From the NCBI GenBank assembly GCA_023055425.1, contig JALGPY010000013.1, positions 12,995,735 through 13,059,734 on the forward strand: a stretch of DNA of 64,000 bases, written 5' to 3'. Each line of letters begins with the position of its first letter. Position 1 is the first letter of the stretch. The position numbers and the translations under genes were made by a program. This DNA comes from Linanthus parryae (lineage: Eukaryota > Streptophyta > Magnoliopsida > Ericales > Polemoniaceae). Below are positions 12,482 through 23,306 of the stretch, piece after piece. A model generated the notes under the pieces. It was not told where the DNA came from. It searched no databases and saw only the letters and a list, made by a program, of their open reading frames with translations.

Positions 12482-12498
12482 TGGCGCCGTTGCCGGGG
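12482..12498 (+). other. tRNA-Asp primer binding site
   Basis: TGGCGCCGTTGCCGGGG lies seven bases after the LTR. It is the exact reverse complement of the 3' end of plant tRNA-Asp including CCA, the primer typical of Athila elements. Confidence 0.9.
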
Positions 12499-12612
12499 AC
12501 TTCGGCTAAATTAGTTATAATTCCTAGCCTTAGGGATTTTAATTTATTGTTTATATCCGTTACTCACCTACGTTTTGCGTGTTTCGTGATTTCAGGTTGA
12601 TTTACACGGTGC

Positions 12613-15183
12613 ATGACCCGTTCTCGAGACGAGCCTTTGTATCCAACGTTTGAAGACCCGGAATCCTTATTAAAAGCACAGCGTAGAGACAAGAGGAATT
12701 CAAACTCAGTAGTTATGGACGAAGAGACGAGAGCTGAGTTTGAGAGGATCCGCAAAGGTATGCAGGATGCGGAAGCAGCTAGAGCTGCAGCTGTAGAGGA
12801 AGCTGCACAAAGAGCCGCAGAAGCTGAGGAGGTGAGAGCTCAAATGGCTGAGATGCAGGCAAGGATGGATCGCATGGCCCCCCCAAATCCACAACCACGT
12901 CATGGTGTGGGGGCACAAGTAGCGAACATCGGTGGGAACAACAATGGTAATAATGGGGAAAACAACAGGCAGAACAATGCTGAGAATGAAGAACGCCCGA
13001 TGGTGGATTATTTCAGGACTACTCCAGCATGTTATCAGCCTACCATTGTCAGGCCACAGATCAATGCCCAACACTTCGAGTTGCGCCAACATATGATCAA
13101 CATGGTTCGTGATGAGTGCGCTTTCAACGGAGCTCCAGGAGATGACCCCAATCACCATCTGCTGGTATTTGAGCAAATCACATCAACCCTGCACGATCAG
13201 CGAGTTCCAGATGAAACAGTTAAGCTTTTACTATTTCCATTCTCCTTATCTGGAAAAGCCAAGAAGTGGCTTATGGAGCTGCCAGCTGGTAGCATAGTGA
13301 CATGGGCAGATTGTTGTCATGAGTTTCTGAGGAAGTATTTGCCACCATCCAGAGTCGCGCAGCAGATGGCAGAGATCGCAAAGTTCACTCAGGATGAAGA
13401 CAGCTCTTTGGGAGATGCATGGAGGAAGTTCAGCCAAATTCTCCGTAGATGTCCGAATCATGGAGAGCCATGGCACAAGCTCTTCCATTATTTCTACACT
13501 GCATTAGACAAGGAGACAGCTGACCAGTTAGATATGCTAGCTGGAGGTAATTTTATGGGACTTGGAGCACAGCGAGCTCAAGATTTGCTGAACAACGCGT
13601 CAAAGAGAGAGACTACACGATCTGAAACGCGTAGGTATTCCAAACCGGGGGATACATCCTTAGTCAACAAGATTGAATCGATGGAACAAAAGTTGGAATC
13701 CATGACTTCAGCATTTCACGGTATGCACCCTCCAACACAGAAGCCCATGGGTGAATTACTAGCAGATGAAAGCCAGGGATATGATAACAGTGTTGAAGAT
13801 GTGAATTTTATGCGACAGCAGCAATGGCCTAACACCTATCATCCCAACAATCGTAATCACCCCAATTTCAGCTATGCCAATCCAAACAGTGGATTATATG
13901 CACCTGGACAGAGACCCAATGTTCCATATCAAGCAAGGCAAGCTCCACAACAGCAGGCTTCACAAAAAGAAGAGCAAGAGACAAATGCTTTATTGAGAAA
14001 GTTGTTAGCTAATCACGACAGGATGGAGAGCGCGATTGTCTCAATACAAGCAACATTAAAGAGCCACGAGACGCAGATTGGGCAGATTGCCAATCAGAAT
14101 GCTAAATTGCCGCCAGGAATGCTTCCTTCCAATACTATTCCTCCTACTGAGCAGCTCAAGGCTATTACTACTCGCAGTGGTGTGACTACTCAAGACCCTC
14201 CATATCCTAGCCATGCGAGAGCCGAAGCTACAAAAGCCACTGAGAAAGCATTGGATGAAGAGATTCCCGTGCCTACCGTGAATCCCCAATCAAAGGACAC
14301 GGTTGAGAAGAAAGAAGAGTCCAAGAGCACTCCTGATCCGGCTGCTTATAAGCCACGAATTCCATATCCGGCGGCGATAAAGAGGAATGATGAGGAACAC
14401 TTTGGGAGATTTATGGATATATTCAAGCAATTGCATATCAACATTCCGCTTGTAGAAGCACTTGCTCAGATGCCCAGGTACAAGAAGTTCTTGAAAGAAA
14501 TTCTATGGGGAAAGAAGAGCATAGAACCCTATGCCACAGTAAAGCTAACAGAGACGTGTAGCACAGTCATACAAAGAGACATTCCCAAGATGAGAGATCC
14601 AGACAGTGTCATTCTAGGCTGCACTCTTGGGGGTGGATATCATACACATGGTCTCTGTGATTTGGGCGCGAGTATTAATCTCATGCCATTGTCTCTGTTT
14701 CAGAGATTGGGCATTGGTGCGCCAACTCCTGTGAAGATGGGTCTGCAATTGGCAGACAATTCTATAGTTACGGCAAATGGGGTGATTGAGAACTTGCTCG
14801 TCAAAGTGGGTGCATTTGTATTTCCAGCTGACTTTGTGATAGTGGATATCAAGGAGGATCGCGATGTTCCACTCATCTTTGGAAGACCGTTGTTGAAAAC
14901 AATGCGCGCAAATGTGGATCTAGAGGCAGAGGAGTTGACTATCAAGGCTCTAGACTCATCAATCGTGTTCAAGGCGTTTGTTCCTAGCAGGGGGAAGAAT
15001 AAATTGGCCATGATCAAGTTTAGAGAAGATCGTGTGGATCCGTCTCCTGGTTTGCCTACCGTTTTGCATCCCGATCCACCCGAATCAGAGAAGAAGCCAA
15101 ATGTGGTGAGAGCACATGATGTAGTGCAGAAAATCAAGAGCATGAAATTGAAGGAGGAAGCACGTCGTACTAGGCCTCCTTAA
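12613..15183 (+). CDS. gag-pro: Athila-type Gag-protease polyprotein, 856 aa, intact
   Basis: One open frame starts at the first ATG after the PBS (MTRSRDEPLYP). Residues 35-95 form an Ala/Glu-rich coiled coil, followed by an Asn/Gly-rich linker (100-130). The retrotransposon Gag core lies at about 150-330, with landmarks PGDDPNHHLLVFEQI, FPFSLSGKAKKWL and FLRKYLPPSRVAQ. A Pro/Gln-rich region and a second coiled coil (about 455-495) follow. I see no CCHC zinc knuckle. At about 675-780 is a retropepsin fold with active site CDLGASINLMP, where Leu-Gly-Ala replaces the usual Thr/Ser-Gly-Ala, and a distal VPLIFGRPLL flap-partner motif. This variant is normal for Athila. Its product would form the particle; processing could be by its own protease. 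No pol follows it. Confidence 0.92.
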   Translation: MTRSRDEPLYPTFEDPESLLKAQRRDKRNSNSVVMDEETRAEFERIRKGMQDAEAARAAAVEEAAQRAAEAEEVRAQMAEMQARMDRMAPPNPQPRHGVGAQVANIGGNNNGNNGENNRQNNAENEERPMVDYFRTTPACYQPTIVRPQINAQHFELRQHMINMVRDECAFNGAPGDDPNHHLLVFEQITSTLHDQRVPDETVKLLLFPFSLSGKAKKWLMELPAGSIVTWADCCHEFLRKYLPPSRVAQQMAEIAKFTQDEDSSLGDAWRKFSQILRRCPNHGEPWHKLFHYFYTALDKETADQLDMLAGGNFMGLGAQRAQDLLNNASKRETTRSETRRYSKPGDTSLVNKIESMEQKLESMTSAFHGMHPPTQKPMGELLADESQGYDNSVEDVNFMRQQQWPNTYHPNNRNHPNFSYANPNSGLYAPGQRPNVPYQARQAPQQQASQKEEQETNALLRKLLANHDRMESAIVSIQATLKSHETQIGQIANQNAKLPPGMLPSNTIPPTEQLKAITTRSGVTTQDPPYPSHARAEATKATEKALDEEIPVPTVNPQSKDTVEKKEESKSTPDPAAYKPRIPYPAAIKRNDEEHFGRFMDIFKQLHINIPLVEALAQMPRYKKFLKEILWGKKSIEPYATVKLTETCSTVIQRDIPKMRDPDSVILGCTLGGGYHTHGLCDLGASINLMPLSLFQRLGIGAPTPVKMGLQLADNSIVTANGVIENLLVKVGAFVFPADFVIVDIKEDRDVPLIFGRPLLKTMRANVDLEAEELTIKALDSSIVFKAFVPSRGKNKLAMIKFREDRVDPSPGLPTVLHPDPPESEKKPNVVRAHDVVQKIKSMKLKEEARRTRPP

Positions 15184-16868
15184 CATATCTCTGAGGTAAC
15201 TGGGTCGGGCCGTCGACCTTAAATTACAAAGCGCTTGTTGGGAGGCAACCCAACCTATTTATTGCTTTAGGATAGGTTTTAATACTGTTTTGTAATTTTT
15301 ATTCGGTTTGATGTTATTGAGAGGTGCGAGAGAGTGGATTTAATATTTTCAATGAGTATGTGCAGGAATACGAGGTGAAAGGCCTATTTCGGATCCCCCT
15401 TCTTGATGCGCGCGTGCGAAACAGAGTAAAAAGTCCGGATTTGCAGCTAAATACGCGTATCGGGATCCGAAGTGAAGAAATTGAAGATAGAAGCCATTTC
15501 TGCACCTATTCAACACACGCACCTGGGGAAGATCATGTTCCCGGACTCCCCGTCTTGATTTGCGCAAGAATTTGATTGGAGAACGGAGAAAGCTATCACG
15601 CCGGCACGGATTACGAGGTGAAATTTTGAAGGACAGACTGAAATGAGAATTGAACAATGCCAACGTGTGGGGGTGGTCGAGAGCTTTCTGTAGACAGGTG
15701 GATCGCGCAAATCGGAGTCCGGATGAGGAAGTTACGCCAAAAAGGATGTTTTAGCAAGTAAAACGAGGCCAAAAGCATCCGGAAATGCAAAACGTGCCTT
15801 GGAACGCGTGAAATTGACAAATAAAATATTCCCCGGATTTTGGGAGTGTTTTAAGGTGAAAAGGGAGTCTCGAGGTCGAGGAGATCCTTCGGAAAGCAAA
15901 GGCACGATCGAAGACGCGAAAAATCGACAAAAAGGATGTTTTTGGCACAATTCAGCATTGTCTTCGTATGAAGACAATTGTCTTCGTAGGAAGACATTTT
16001 ACTTAGAAAAATTTTGAAGCTCTGAATTGTCTTCTCAAAACAAGGTGCAGTATCTATGTGAGAAGACCTTCGTGCGAAGACAAATTGTCTTCGTACGAAG
16101 ACTCTTCGCACGAAGAGATCTGTCTTCGCACGAAGACATCGGGGGAAATGGCGATTTTGTCCACGCACGGACAGAAGCTGGAAGGTAATTACTAAGGGCA
16201 AAGTTGACCTTTTGCCCACGCGTGAAGCTTCATCAGCTGGGCATCGTTTCACTCTTCATTCTTCATCTTCAACCTCAGTTCTTCTCCTCCATAGCCGCAC
16301 ACACTCAAGTTCACCCCTCACTTGATTCTTCACCAAAATCAACAATCTACCTAGGGTTTTGCTCGCAATTCCAAGGAGAACAAGATTCTACAGGAGTTTT
16401 TGAGTGAGAGTGTGAGACAAGAGAGAAATCAGAGGACAAAGGAGCTAGGGTTTGGAAGGAGAATTGAGAAATTGGACGAGCTACAGCTAGATTCAGCTTT
16501 CGGACGAGAAGGGAACACTAACGGGGACTACGCAAGGAGTACGGAGCAGCAAGCAATTCGAGATTTCGACAAATTTGTCCGGCGACATCAAAATCAGTCC
16601 GGGTTGGTCAAATCGTGAAATTTTTGCGTCCGTAAGACTTGCTCCGGACGCGTAGGTACTATCTAAACCTCGTAATTTCATATTCGAGTCCTAGGCACAT
16701 TGAGTAAAAGCCCGATTATATTTTGTTGCGCTTAGAAGCGTATTTGGGGGCGATTGCGTAAAGTCCTAGGAATTGTTTGTTACGTGCCTACGTGTTTCGT
16801 TTAGTATACACTTCTTGTTCACGTGCACAATTGTTGAATTGCTTGTTTTACTTGAAATTGGATTTTAA
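15184..16868 (+). other. Internal spacer between gag-pro and ORF2 of the Athila-like element
   Basis: About 45 bases after the gag stop lies GCGCTTGTTGGGAGGCAACC, a conserved Athila-type sequence with a GTTGGG/CCCAAC hairpin around an AGGCAA loop. The remainder (15300-16868) has only short ORFs. At 15960-16137 it carries a diverged copy of the LTR palindrome block. The pol domains expected here in an autonomous element are absent. Confidence 0.75.
15960..16137 (+). repeat. Internal copy of the LTR palindrome block
   Basis: Order and content match 11311-11493 in the LTR: two GTCTTCGTxxGAAGAC units, an ACTTAG stretch, GCAGTATCT, then CCTTCGTGCGAAG, the perfect palindrome GTCTTCGTACGAAGAC (16087-16102), CTCTTCGCACGAAGAG, and GTCTTCGCACGAAGAC (16122-16137). 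Between the units the two blocks have diverged, while the palindromes keep their symmetry. Confidence 0.85.
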
Positions 16869-18176
16869 ATGGCGGGTGGTAAGAAACGGAAGACGGGAGA
16901 GGGTTCGTCGCAAGAAGCATCGGGGTCGGGCGATCCTCAATTAGAGATTCCGCCTACTCCCCAATATGCCATCTTGACGGCCCCTTTCCCGGCTAAACCG
17001 GGTATTATCGGCCGACGAAAGGCCAAGGCTAATTTGAAAGAGAGAAGTATTGGGCCCGGATACTATGATAGTTTCCGTTTCGTCACTCATGAGGCCCATC
17101 TTGACTCTCGAAGAGATACTTATTTGACTAAGAACGGGCAGCCCGAAAAGGCATTTCCATTGCACGAGGACATGCCTCAAGCAATTAAGGAAATTTATGA
17201 GCGCGAGAAGCTTGACAATTGGTTTAAGCTAGTAGGGCAGTCTAGTTCACATATTACGCGAGAGTTTTTGTTTAATTTGCGTTATGCGAAGGATGGTGAG
17301 AGTCAAGATCCTCGTCTCGTTTACTGTCGGAACGAGTGGATAGTCTTCACGCCAGAGACTATCGCTCTCGCCATGGGTTTCCCCGCTTTGAAAGATGGTT
17401 GTGGGTACGAGACGGTTCTTCGTAGTGAGAACCTTTGGTCTCGTTTAAATGCTTTTTGCTTTGCAAAGGGGGTTGATCCATGGGACAGGAAAGGAGAGGT
17501 GCTTCATTGGAAGGCCGAGAAGAGGTTTTATAGGCCGGAGGCTAGGTGGTGCTGTGAAGTGTTAGAAAACTGGGTTTTGGGAATCACACGAAACCCTAGT
17601 TATACTTTCCGCCTCTCGGTTTGGGCCCTTTGTCTTTACACCGGGGTTAGAATTAATATACCCAAACTGATTTGGGAGAACTGTCTTGAGAGGGTGTCGA
17701 GGACGAACAAATTGGGCCCCGGTCATACTTGCTTGATCACTCACCTGGCCAAAACTGCTGAAGTAGTCATAGGGAGAGATATGGACTTGAAACCGTTTAC
17801 TGCTAGGAAGTGGCATAGGTTTGATGAGACAGCGAGGAAGAAGGGCAAGGGTAGGAGGATGAACACCTCTAGGTTTGACAACCAGGTTGCCTACGACCAC
17901 CTGAGAGAGGAGATGGCCCGGGATAGACTCGAGAGGAGACGCCAGTTTTCCCACACTCGGGACAATCAGGCGAAGCTGGGGGGATTAATCCAGATGGTGG
18001 GCCAGTGGGTTATACAGTCTAGTGGTCAGGCGGCGGGGGAGTTTGTTCCACCGGTCCCGACGGCGGATCCGTGGTTCCAGGAGGATGAATTTGAATATGA
18101 GGTTCCGCCGAGTGAGGATGAGGAAGAAGAAGATGATGAGGAACAAGAGGAAGATGAGGAGGAAGATGACGAGTAG
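16869..18176 (+). CDS. Extra ORF of the Athila-like element, 435 aa, putative plant transposon protein type
   Basis: Intact frame MAGGKKRKTGEG to a Glu/Asp-only tail. The N-terminus is basic (GKKRK, a possible nuclear localisation signal). The central part (about 60-330) has the features of the ATHILA ORF-1 / putative plant transposon protein family: ITREFLFNL near residue 130, WIVFTPETIALAMGFP near 158-173, and a RINIPKLIWENCL stretch near 270. The last 30 residues are almost all acidic. No signal peptide or membrane segment is seen, so the old label env-like is not supported here. Function is unknown. Basic and acidic ends suggest nucleic-acid or chromatin contact, which is inference. The 3' codons overlap nothing; a PPT-like GTGTGGGGGTGG follows at 18242. 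Confidence 0.8.
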   Translation: MAGGKKRKTGEGSSQEASGSGDPQLEIPPTPQYAILTAPFPAKPGIIGRRKAKANLKERSIGPGYYDSFRFVTHEAHLDSRRDTYLTKNGQPEKAFPLHEDMPQAIKEIYEREKLDNWFKLVGQSSSHITREFLFNLRYAKDGESQDPRLVYCRNEWIVFTPETIALAMGFPALKDGCGYETVLRSENLWSRLNAFCFAKGVDPWDRKGEVLHWKAEKRFYRPEARWCCEVLENWVLGITRNPSYTFRLSVWALCLYTGVRINIPKLIWENCLERVSRTNKLGPGHTCLITHLAKTAEVVIGRDMDLKPFTARKWHRFDETARKKGKGRRMNTSRFDNQVAYDHLREEMARDRLERRRQFSHTRDNQAKLGGLIQMVGQWVIQSSGQAAGEFVPPVPTADPWFQEDEFEYEVPPSEDEEEEDDEEQEEDEEEDDE

Positions 18177-18440
18177 TGGAGTGTGCCCTCATGCTAGAAT
18201 TGTTGAGTCCTCGTGTTATCGTTGAGGACAACGATGCATTCTAGTGTGGGGGTGGTTGAATCCTTTTTACTAGTCAGTGTCGTGTCTTTGCATCGCCAGT
18301 GTCTGCATGTAGTTAGAGTTTTTTTGGTTATGTCCTTATTTTTCTTTTTATTATTCATCTTTTTGCACGTTTTGGTATTTTTGAGTCAACCCACCATTGT
18401 TGAGTCGTTAGTAGAGTTGGCCTTGCATATAGTGTAGGTA

Positions 18441-18473
<33 letters not shown>

Positions 18474-20485
18474 TGTGAAAACACAAAAAAATTAAAAATT
18501 TGAGAAAGGGCAATTGAAAAAAGCTGAAAATTCGGTAAAATCGAGAAGTGTGAGACTTTTAGGCATAGGGCGTGAATTGCGATCGAGAGTGACGATGTGA
18601 GAGTCCCTTAGTAAGTATAGAGAAACTCTCTTTACGGGAATGCGTGCCTATTTTACACACGAACTTAATTCTTTCAAATTTAAAGTGTGTGCCTAATTTT
18701 CTTACAAGAGTTGAGCTAGGTGTGAGCTAAACAAGCCGAACGTTCTTGTGTACGTCTTAGGTAGTCGCCAACCTGCCTCGTAGTGGCATACAGAACAGCT
18801 GTGCGAGGTGTGTATTAGAGCACTCACTGCTTGTAGAACTTACCTTGTAGGACCACTAGTAAACCCGTATTTGAACCATGGATTCTTTGACAACCTTTGG
18901 ACTTAGGGTGACGATTCTTGGCCTTCAGCATTGATTGGTTAGAATCACCGCTTTAGTGCGTCACGAGGGTGTTGTAGTTGAGGGGGTTCGATGAGGGAGT
19001 ACTTCATGCTATATTTGTGTGAGTCTTACATATCGCATGCACTTCATTTATGATCTTCGAGGGGAATGCGAGGGTGAGTGAGAGTAGGCTTGCGCACTTC
19101 GGTGTGGCGGTGTTCCATGGCATTACAACATGGACACAAGTGAGGAGAGCCGTGAGTGTGTACATCTAATACACACAAAACTTGGGTTGGGGGAATTTAA
19201 TAGGTGGATCGTGCTAGGTACCGGATCTTACTCATCATGGTGTAGGAGGTTTGGTTGGATTAGGCACGAGACAGACATTTGATCGACTACTTGAGAGGGG
19301 ACAGGATTACATTCGAGTGTGGGGGTGTCGACATTTGACTTCGGACATCGAGATTGCGTTTGCGACGACTCCATCCCCACACATGTTTCTTTAATGTTAG
19401 CGGCTTTGTTGATTTACACCGAGGATTTTATTGAGATAGGGAGAGACATTGATTTGTGATTTATACGTGTTGATTTGGATATTGTCTCTTCTTACGATTA
19501 TTTGTTAGCTTGGCACTTGGAAGACCACTCGTGAAGGATATTGAAGGAGTTATGCAGGATTTTGAGAGATTAAAAAAAAAAAAAAAAAAAAAATTCAGAA
19601 AATCAGAAAAAAAAAAAAAAAAAAAAAAAGAGAAAAGAGAGAAAAAAAAGGAGAGATGAATAAAGGAAGAATGAGAAGTTTGTGGAAGAACGAGTGGAGA
19701 AGCGACTAGTTCACGAACGGGAAATTTTGGCTTATGCATCATCCATGACAATGGCCGCGGAGATCGTAATTGTACCGGGGTGTGAGGGGATCGAGGGCCG
19801 GAGATGGTGAGTTTCGGGCTTGGTTTCTATCATTGTTGTGAGGGTGTGTGCGTTATGGTATTTGTGAGAATGTGACGCTTTAGGACTTGTATTTGATTTT
19901 TATCCTATTTGTCCCTAAAGCCTCATCATTTGAAAACCCGTTAGCGGATTAGGAGCTCGGACCTTGAACGTGGCTTAGCCTAGCGTAGCCTTTTATTTTG
20001 TGGCACACATGAAAAGGTATTGCATTCTTGTACTTAGTAAAGTTAGGTTCTCTATACTAGCTAGGGGGAATTCATGTTGACGAATTTGATTTCGAATCAT
20101 TCCTTGTGTCTAGATTTCTCATCGCTTCGTGTGAATCGGTTTAAGCTAATGGAGATTGCCCAATCTCACAAAAGAAAAAGAAAAAATTTGTATTTCAATA
20201 CTTGCATTGTGAATATTGCATTTGCATATAGGTGCATTGTGTATAATCGAGTCGTGTCGACTAGTAGAAAGGATGGTTGGTGTATGGTTCTACTCGGATT
20301 AGTATGCAAGAGTTCTTGGTATTGTATGCAATGTGAGGTGATAGTATGCAATTGGCGTAGGGAAGTATGCAATGAGTAAGTAGGGTAGTATGCAAAGTTG
20401 GATGAATTGCGGAAAAGCGAAAGAAGCTTTGACTTGAGAGAGATGGAATTGACTTGGGGGATTTGCTCGGGACGAGCAAAAGGTA
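18177..20485 (+). other. 3' internal non-coding region of the Athila-like element
   Basis: No substantial ORF. The G-run phrase GTGTGGGGGT occurs near 18242 and 19317, and again as the real PPT near 20486; a further copy is near 15668 upstream. Long A-runs lie at about 18439-18465 and 19573-19628. The stretch just before the PPT contains GGGACGAGCAAAAGG. Repeated PPT-like runs suggest a duplicated or composite 3' region. Confidence 0.7.
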
Positions 20486-20498
20486 GTGTGGGGGTAGT
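20486..20498 (+). other. Polypurine tract of the Athila-like element
   Basis: GTGTGGGGGTAGT directly abuts the TG of the 3' LTR, the position where plus-strand synthesis starts. Confidence 0.75.
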
Positions 20499-22102
20499 TG
20501 ATAACTCCGTTTTCGGAGTTATTTTATGCCTTTTATTTCTACGTTTTGCGTGCTTATAATGGAGAATTTGTCGTCTTTTGAGTAAATTGAGCGTAAATGT
20601 GAAAATACGAGTTCATGTGCAATACTTGTTAAATCCGGGCGTTTCTTTAGATTTGTGAGCTTTTTATTGTGATATGATCGCGGGTTGTGTTTTCGTGTTG
20701 TGATTCGCAGGAAAACAGGGCTTGGAGGATCGTGCGGGATTTGGAAGCGAACTTCGGAAACAAGGAACTCAAAGGCAAGTCAAGAGGAAGGAAAGTCAAA
20801 GGAAAGTCAAAGGAAAGTCAAACAGAAGAGAAAGGTCAAAGAAAGTCAGAGGAAGGTCAAGGGAAGAAAGAATGGAAGAAGAAAGTCAAAGAATGGAAGA
20901 GGAAAGTCAAAGGAGGCAAAAAGAGGGCTGGACACAGTTGTCTTCGTGCGAAGACATTTGTCTTCGTGCGAAGACATTATACTTAGCCAAAATTCAGCAT
21001 TCCAAAATCCTCTTCGCAAACACACTTGCAGTATCTCAATGAGAAGGCCTTCGCACGAAGAGGCAGAAGTCTTCGTACGAAGACTCTTCGTGCGAAGACA
21101 ACTGTCTTCGTGCGAAGAGGTCGTGGGACAGAGCAGATTTTTTGGGGCTTTTTCCGTATTATTTCCAAACTTTGTAATATTATTATGGGAACGTATTTAA
21201 GACTTTTAGGTCGACTTTTTCAGTAGTTTTTGAAGATTAGAGACATCTTTGGAGATCAAGAAGCCTTGGAGAGAGCTTAGGAGCTTTTGGATCATTCGTT
21301 TGAATTCTAAACTCTCGTTTTTCTTGATTTTTATGTTTAAACTCATTATAATCGTCGTTTTGATTATGAATATGAGTAGCTAAACACCTTTTGCTGGGAA
21401 TTCTCGTTTGGTGTAGCTAGGGTTTGATCTAAAGTTGATGTTTTGATGATTGTAATGCATGCGTTAGCTTAATCTCTCGTGTTCATTCACTATTATGGAT
21501 TATTTGCATTCTTAATCTTATTATCTTTGCGAGTAGCTAACGTAGAGGTAGAATCAATTAGTTTCACGCGGTAACTCCGTGACAACTAGTCGGTAAATTG
21601 AATAATCCACCTAGTCGTATCAATGATTGGTAACTCGGCATCGTTAACTAGGATCGTTAAAGTAGAATTATAATCTTAATGCATACTTAAACCTAAATTA
21701 GGCTTGGTAACTCGGTTTAGTTTAGCTTAAGTATAGTGGATTTGCTTGGTAACTCGGTAAGTTCAACGTTGCTTGATTAATAGTGAATAACACGTGGTTG
21801 TTTTACAAATCAAAGCATAAATTTAGATCAACCTAGTGAACCTAGAGAATTCCCGGTGCTTCTCCCTTATTTGATAAAAACCTCCAATTATTCATTCTTT
21901 ATTAATCGTGAATTATTTTCACTTGGTTAATTGAGAATATTGCATTTAATTTCTTAGAATTAGATAAAAACACAACTTGCGACTTGCCCACATAAGGTTT
22001 AGAATAATAATTAATTTAAATAAAGTCCCTTGGGTTCGACAACCCGGATTTCCGGTTTATTACTACACACGACGGCTGTGCACTTGCAGTTAGAACGTGT
22101 CA
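20499..22102 (+). repeat. 3' LTR of the Athila-like element
   Basis: Aligns base for base with 10873-12475 with an offset of 9626, changing to 9627 after one inserted T near 21152. Palindrome block at 20937-21119. Ends CGTGTCA followed by TSD GTTAC. Confidence 0.95.
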
Positions 22103-22843
22103 GTTACAAAGACTCCTATGAGTTCTACACTATCCTTAGATAAGGATCAGGCTGGTAAGAGTGTAAATCAGAAAGAGTATAGAGGTATGATTGGATCTTT
22201 GATATATCTCACTGCTAGTAGACCAGACATTATGCTTAGTGTCTGTATGTGTGCAAGATTTCAATCTCATCCCAAAGAGTCAAATTTAACTGCTGTCAAA
22301 AGAATATTCAGATATCTCAATGGTACCAAAGACTTAGGGATTTGGTATACAAAACAGTCTAACTTCTCTCTTTGTGGATATTCAGATGCTGACTTTGCAG
22401 GATATAATGTTGATAGAAAGAACACTTCAGGGTGTTGCCAATTCCTTGGTTCATCCTTAATTAGCTGGCATTCAAATAAGCAGAACTCTGTGGCATTAAC
22501 AGCTGAAGCTGAATATATAGCAGCTAGAGCCTGTTGTTAACAAGTGCTATGGATTGCTCAGCAAATGAGGGATCTTGGTTTTGATTTCAAAGAAATGCCT
22601 ATCAAATGTGACAACACCAGTGCTATTTCAATCACAAAAAATCCAGTTCAGCATTCCAGAACCAAGGACATTGACGTTAGACATCATTTCATCAGAGATC
22701 ATGCTGAGAAAGGTGATATTGTTCTTGAATTTTTTTCTACTAACACGCAATTGGAAAATATCTTCACTAAACCATTGACAGAAGAAAGATTTACAACCCT
22801 CAAATTAGAGCTGGGCACGCTTAATAAGGAAGCATCGATTTAG
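22103..22843 (+). pseudogene. Sirevirus pol, second part: RT end and RNase H
   Basis: Continues the RT interrupted at 10872 (SKVT joins VTKTPMSS). Landmarks in order are YRGMIGSLIYLTASRPDI (RT/RNase H connection) and the RNase H residues D in GYSDADFAG, E in LTAEAEYIA and D in KCDNTSAI. The end motif is IFTKPLTEERF. One stop (TAA) interrupts at 22538 after ARACC. Confidence 0.92.
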
Positions 22844-23306
22844 GAGGAGTATAAGGTAAGCTTAAGGTAAAGCTTTATGTGTTTCAAAGTCTTGAACTGA
22901 TTTTCAAAGCCTTGAAAATCGTTTCAAAGCCTAGATGTTACTTGTTTCAGCAGTATAGCCTTTCAAGGCCTTGAAATTATTTCCAAAGCCTTGAAAATAA
23001 GTCTGTATGCTTTTTAGTCAAAAAAAATGGATCTCTCAATATTGTATGCTATCTCAGTAGATAATTGTCCAATATTTTATTTACTTTTTAAGAATTATTT
23101 TCGTATAAATTAGTATTATTTTATTTCCTTTCCCACATCACACACACACAAAAATTTGAATTCCTTTCAAATTGAAAAGATCTCAAAGAGATTTGAAAAT
23201 ATATTAGTTTTCTTATCCAACTCAAACTCTCTAGTATTTATTATCTTATGTATCTCTCTTTTCTCTGTGTCTCTCCTGCCTATCTATTCTCTACCCCCAA
23301 ACCCTA
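22844..23306 (+). other. Sirevirus spacer between pol and the extra ORF
   Basis: Non-coding. Carries CAAAGCCTTGAAA-type repeats and one perfect TTTCAAGGCCTTGAAA (22961-22976), then AT- and CA-rich sequence (CACACACACA near 23141). Confidence 0.7.

Larger units (their letters stand above)
10873..22102 (+). mobile_element. Young non-autonomous Athila-like Ty3/gypsy element
   Basis: LTRs of 1603 bp (10873-12475) and 1604 bp (20499-22102) start TGATAACTCC and end CGTGTCA. The TSD GTTAC is perfect (10868-10872 and 22103-22107), inside the copia RT. I see only three LTR differences: one indel in a T-run near 11526, A/G at the CACACGG/CACGCGG site, and T/A at AATGTTTGG/AATGATTGG. The PBS matches tRNA-Asp. 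The internal 8.0 kb holds an intact gag-protease ORF and a second intact ORF, but no RT, RNase H or integrase in any frame. It would need enzymes from a related element to move. The PBS, the DLGA protease and the extra ORF are Athila-lineage traits. Confidence 0.92.

Noticed and set aside
14700..15143. 147-codon minus-strand ORF
   Set aside because: It is the antisense shadow of the gag-protease frame.
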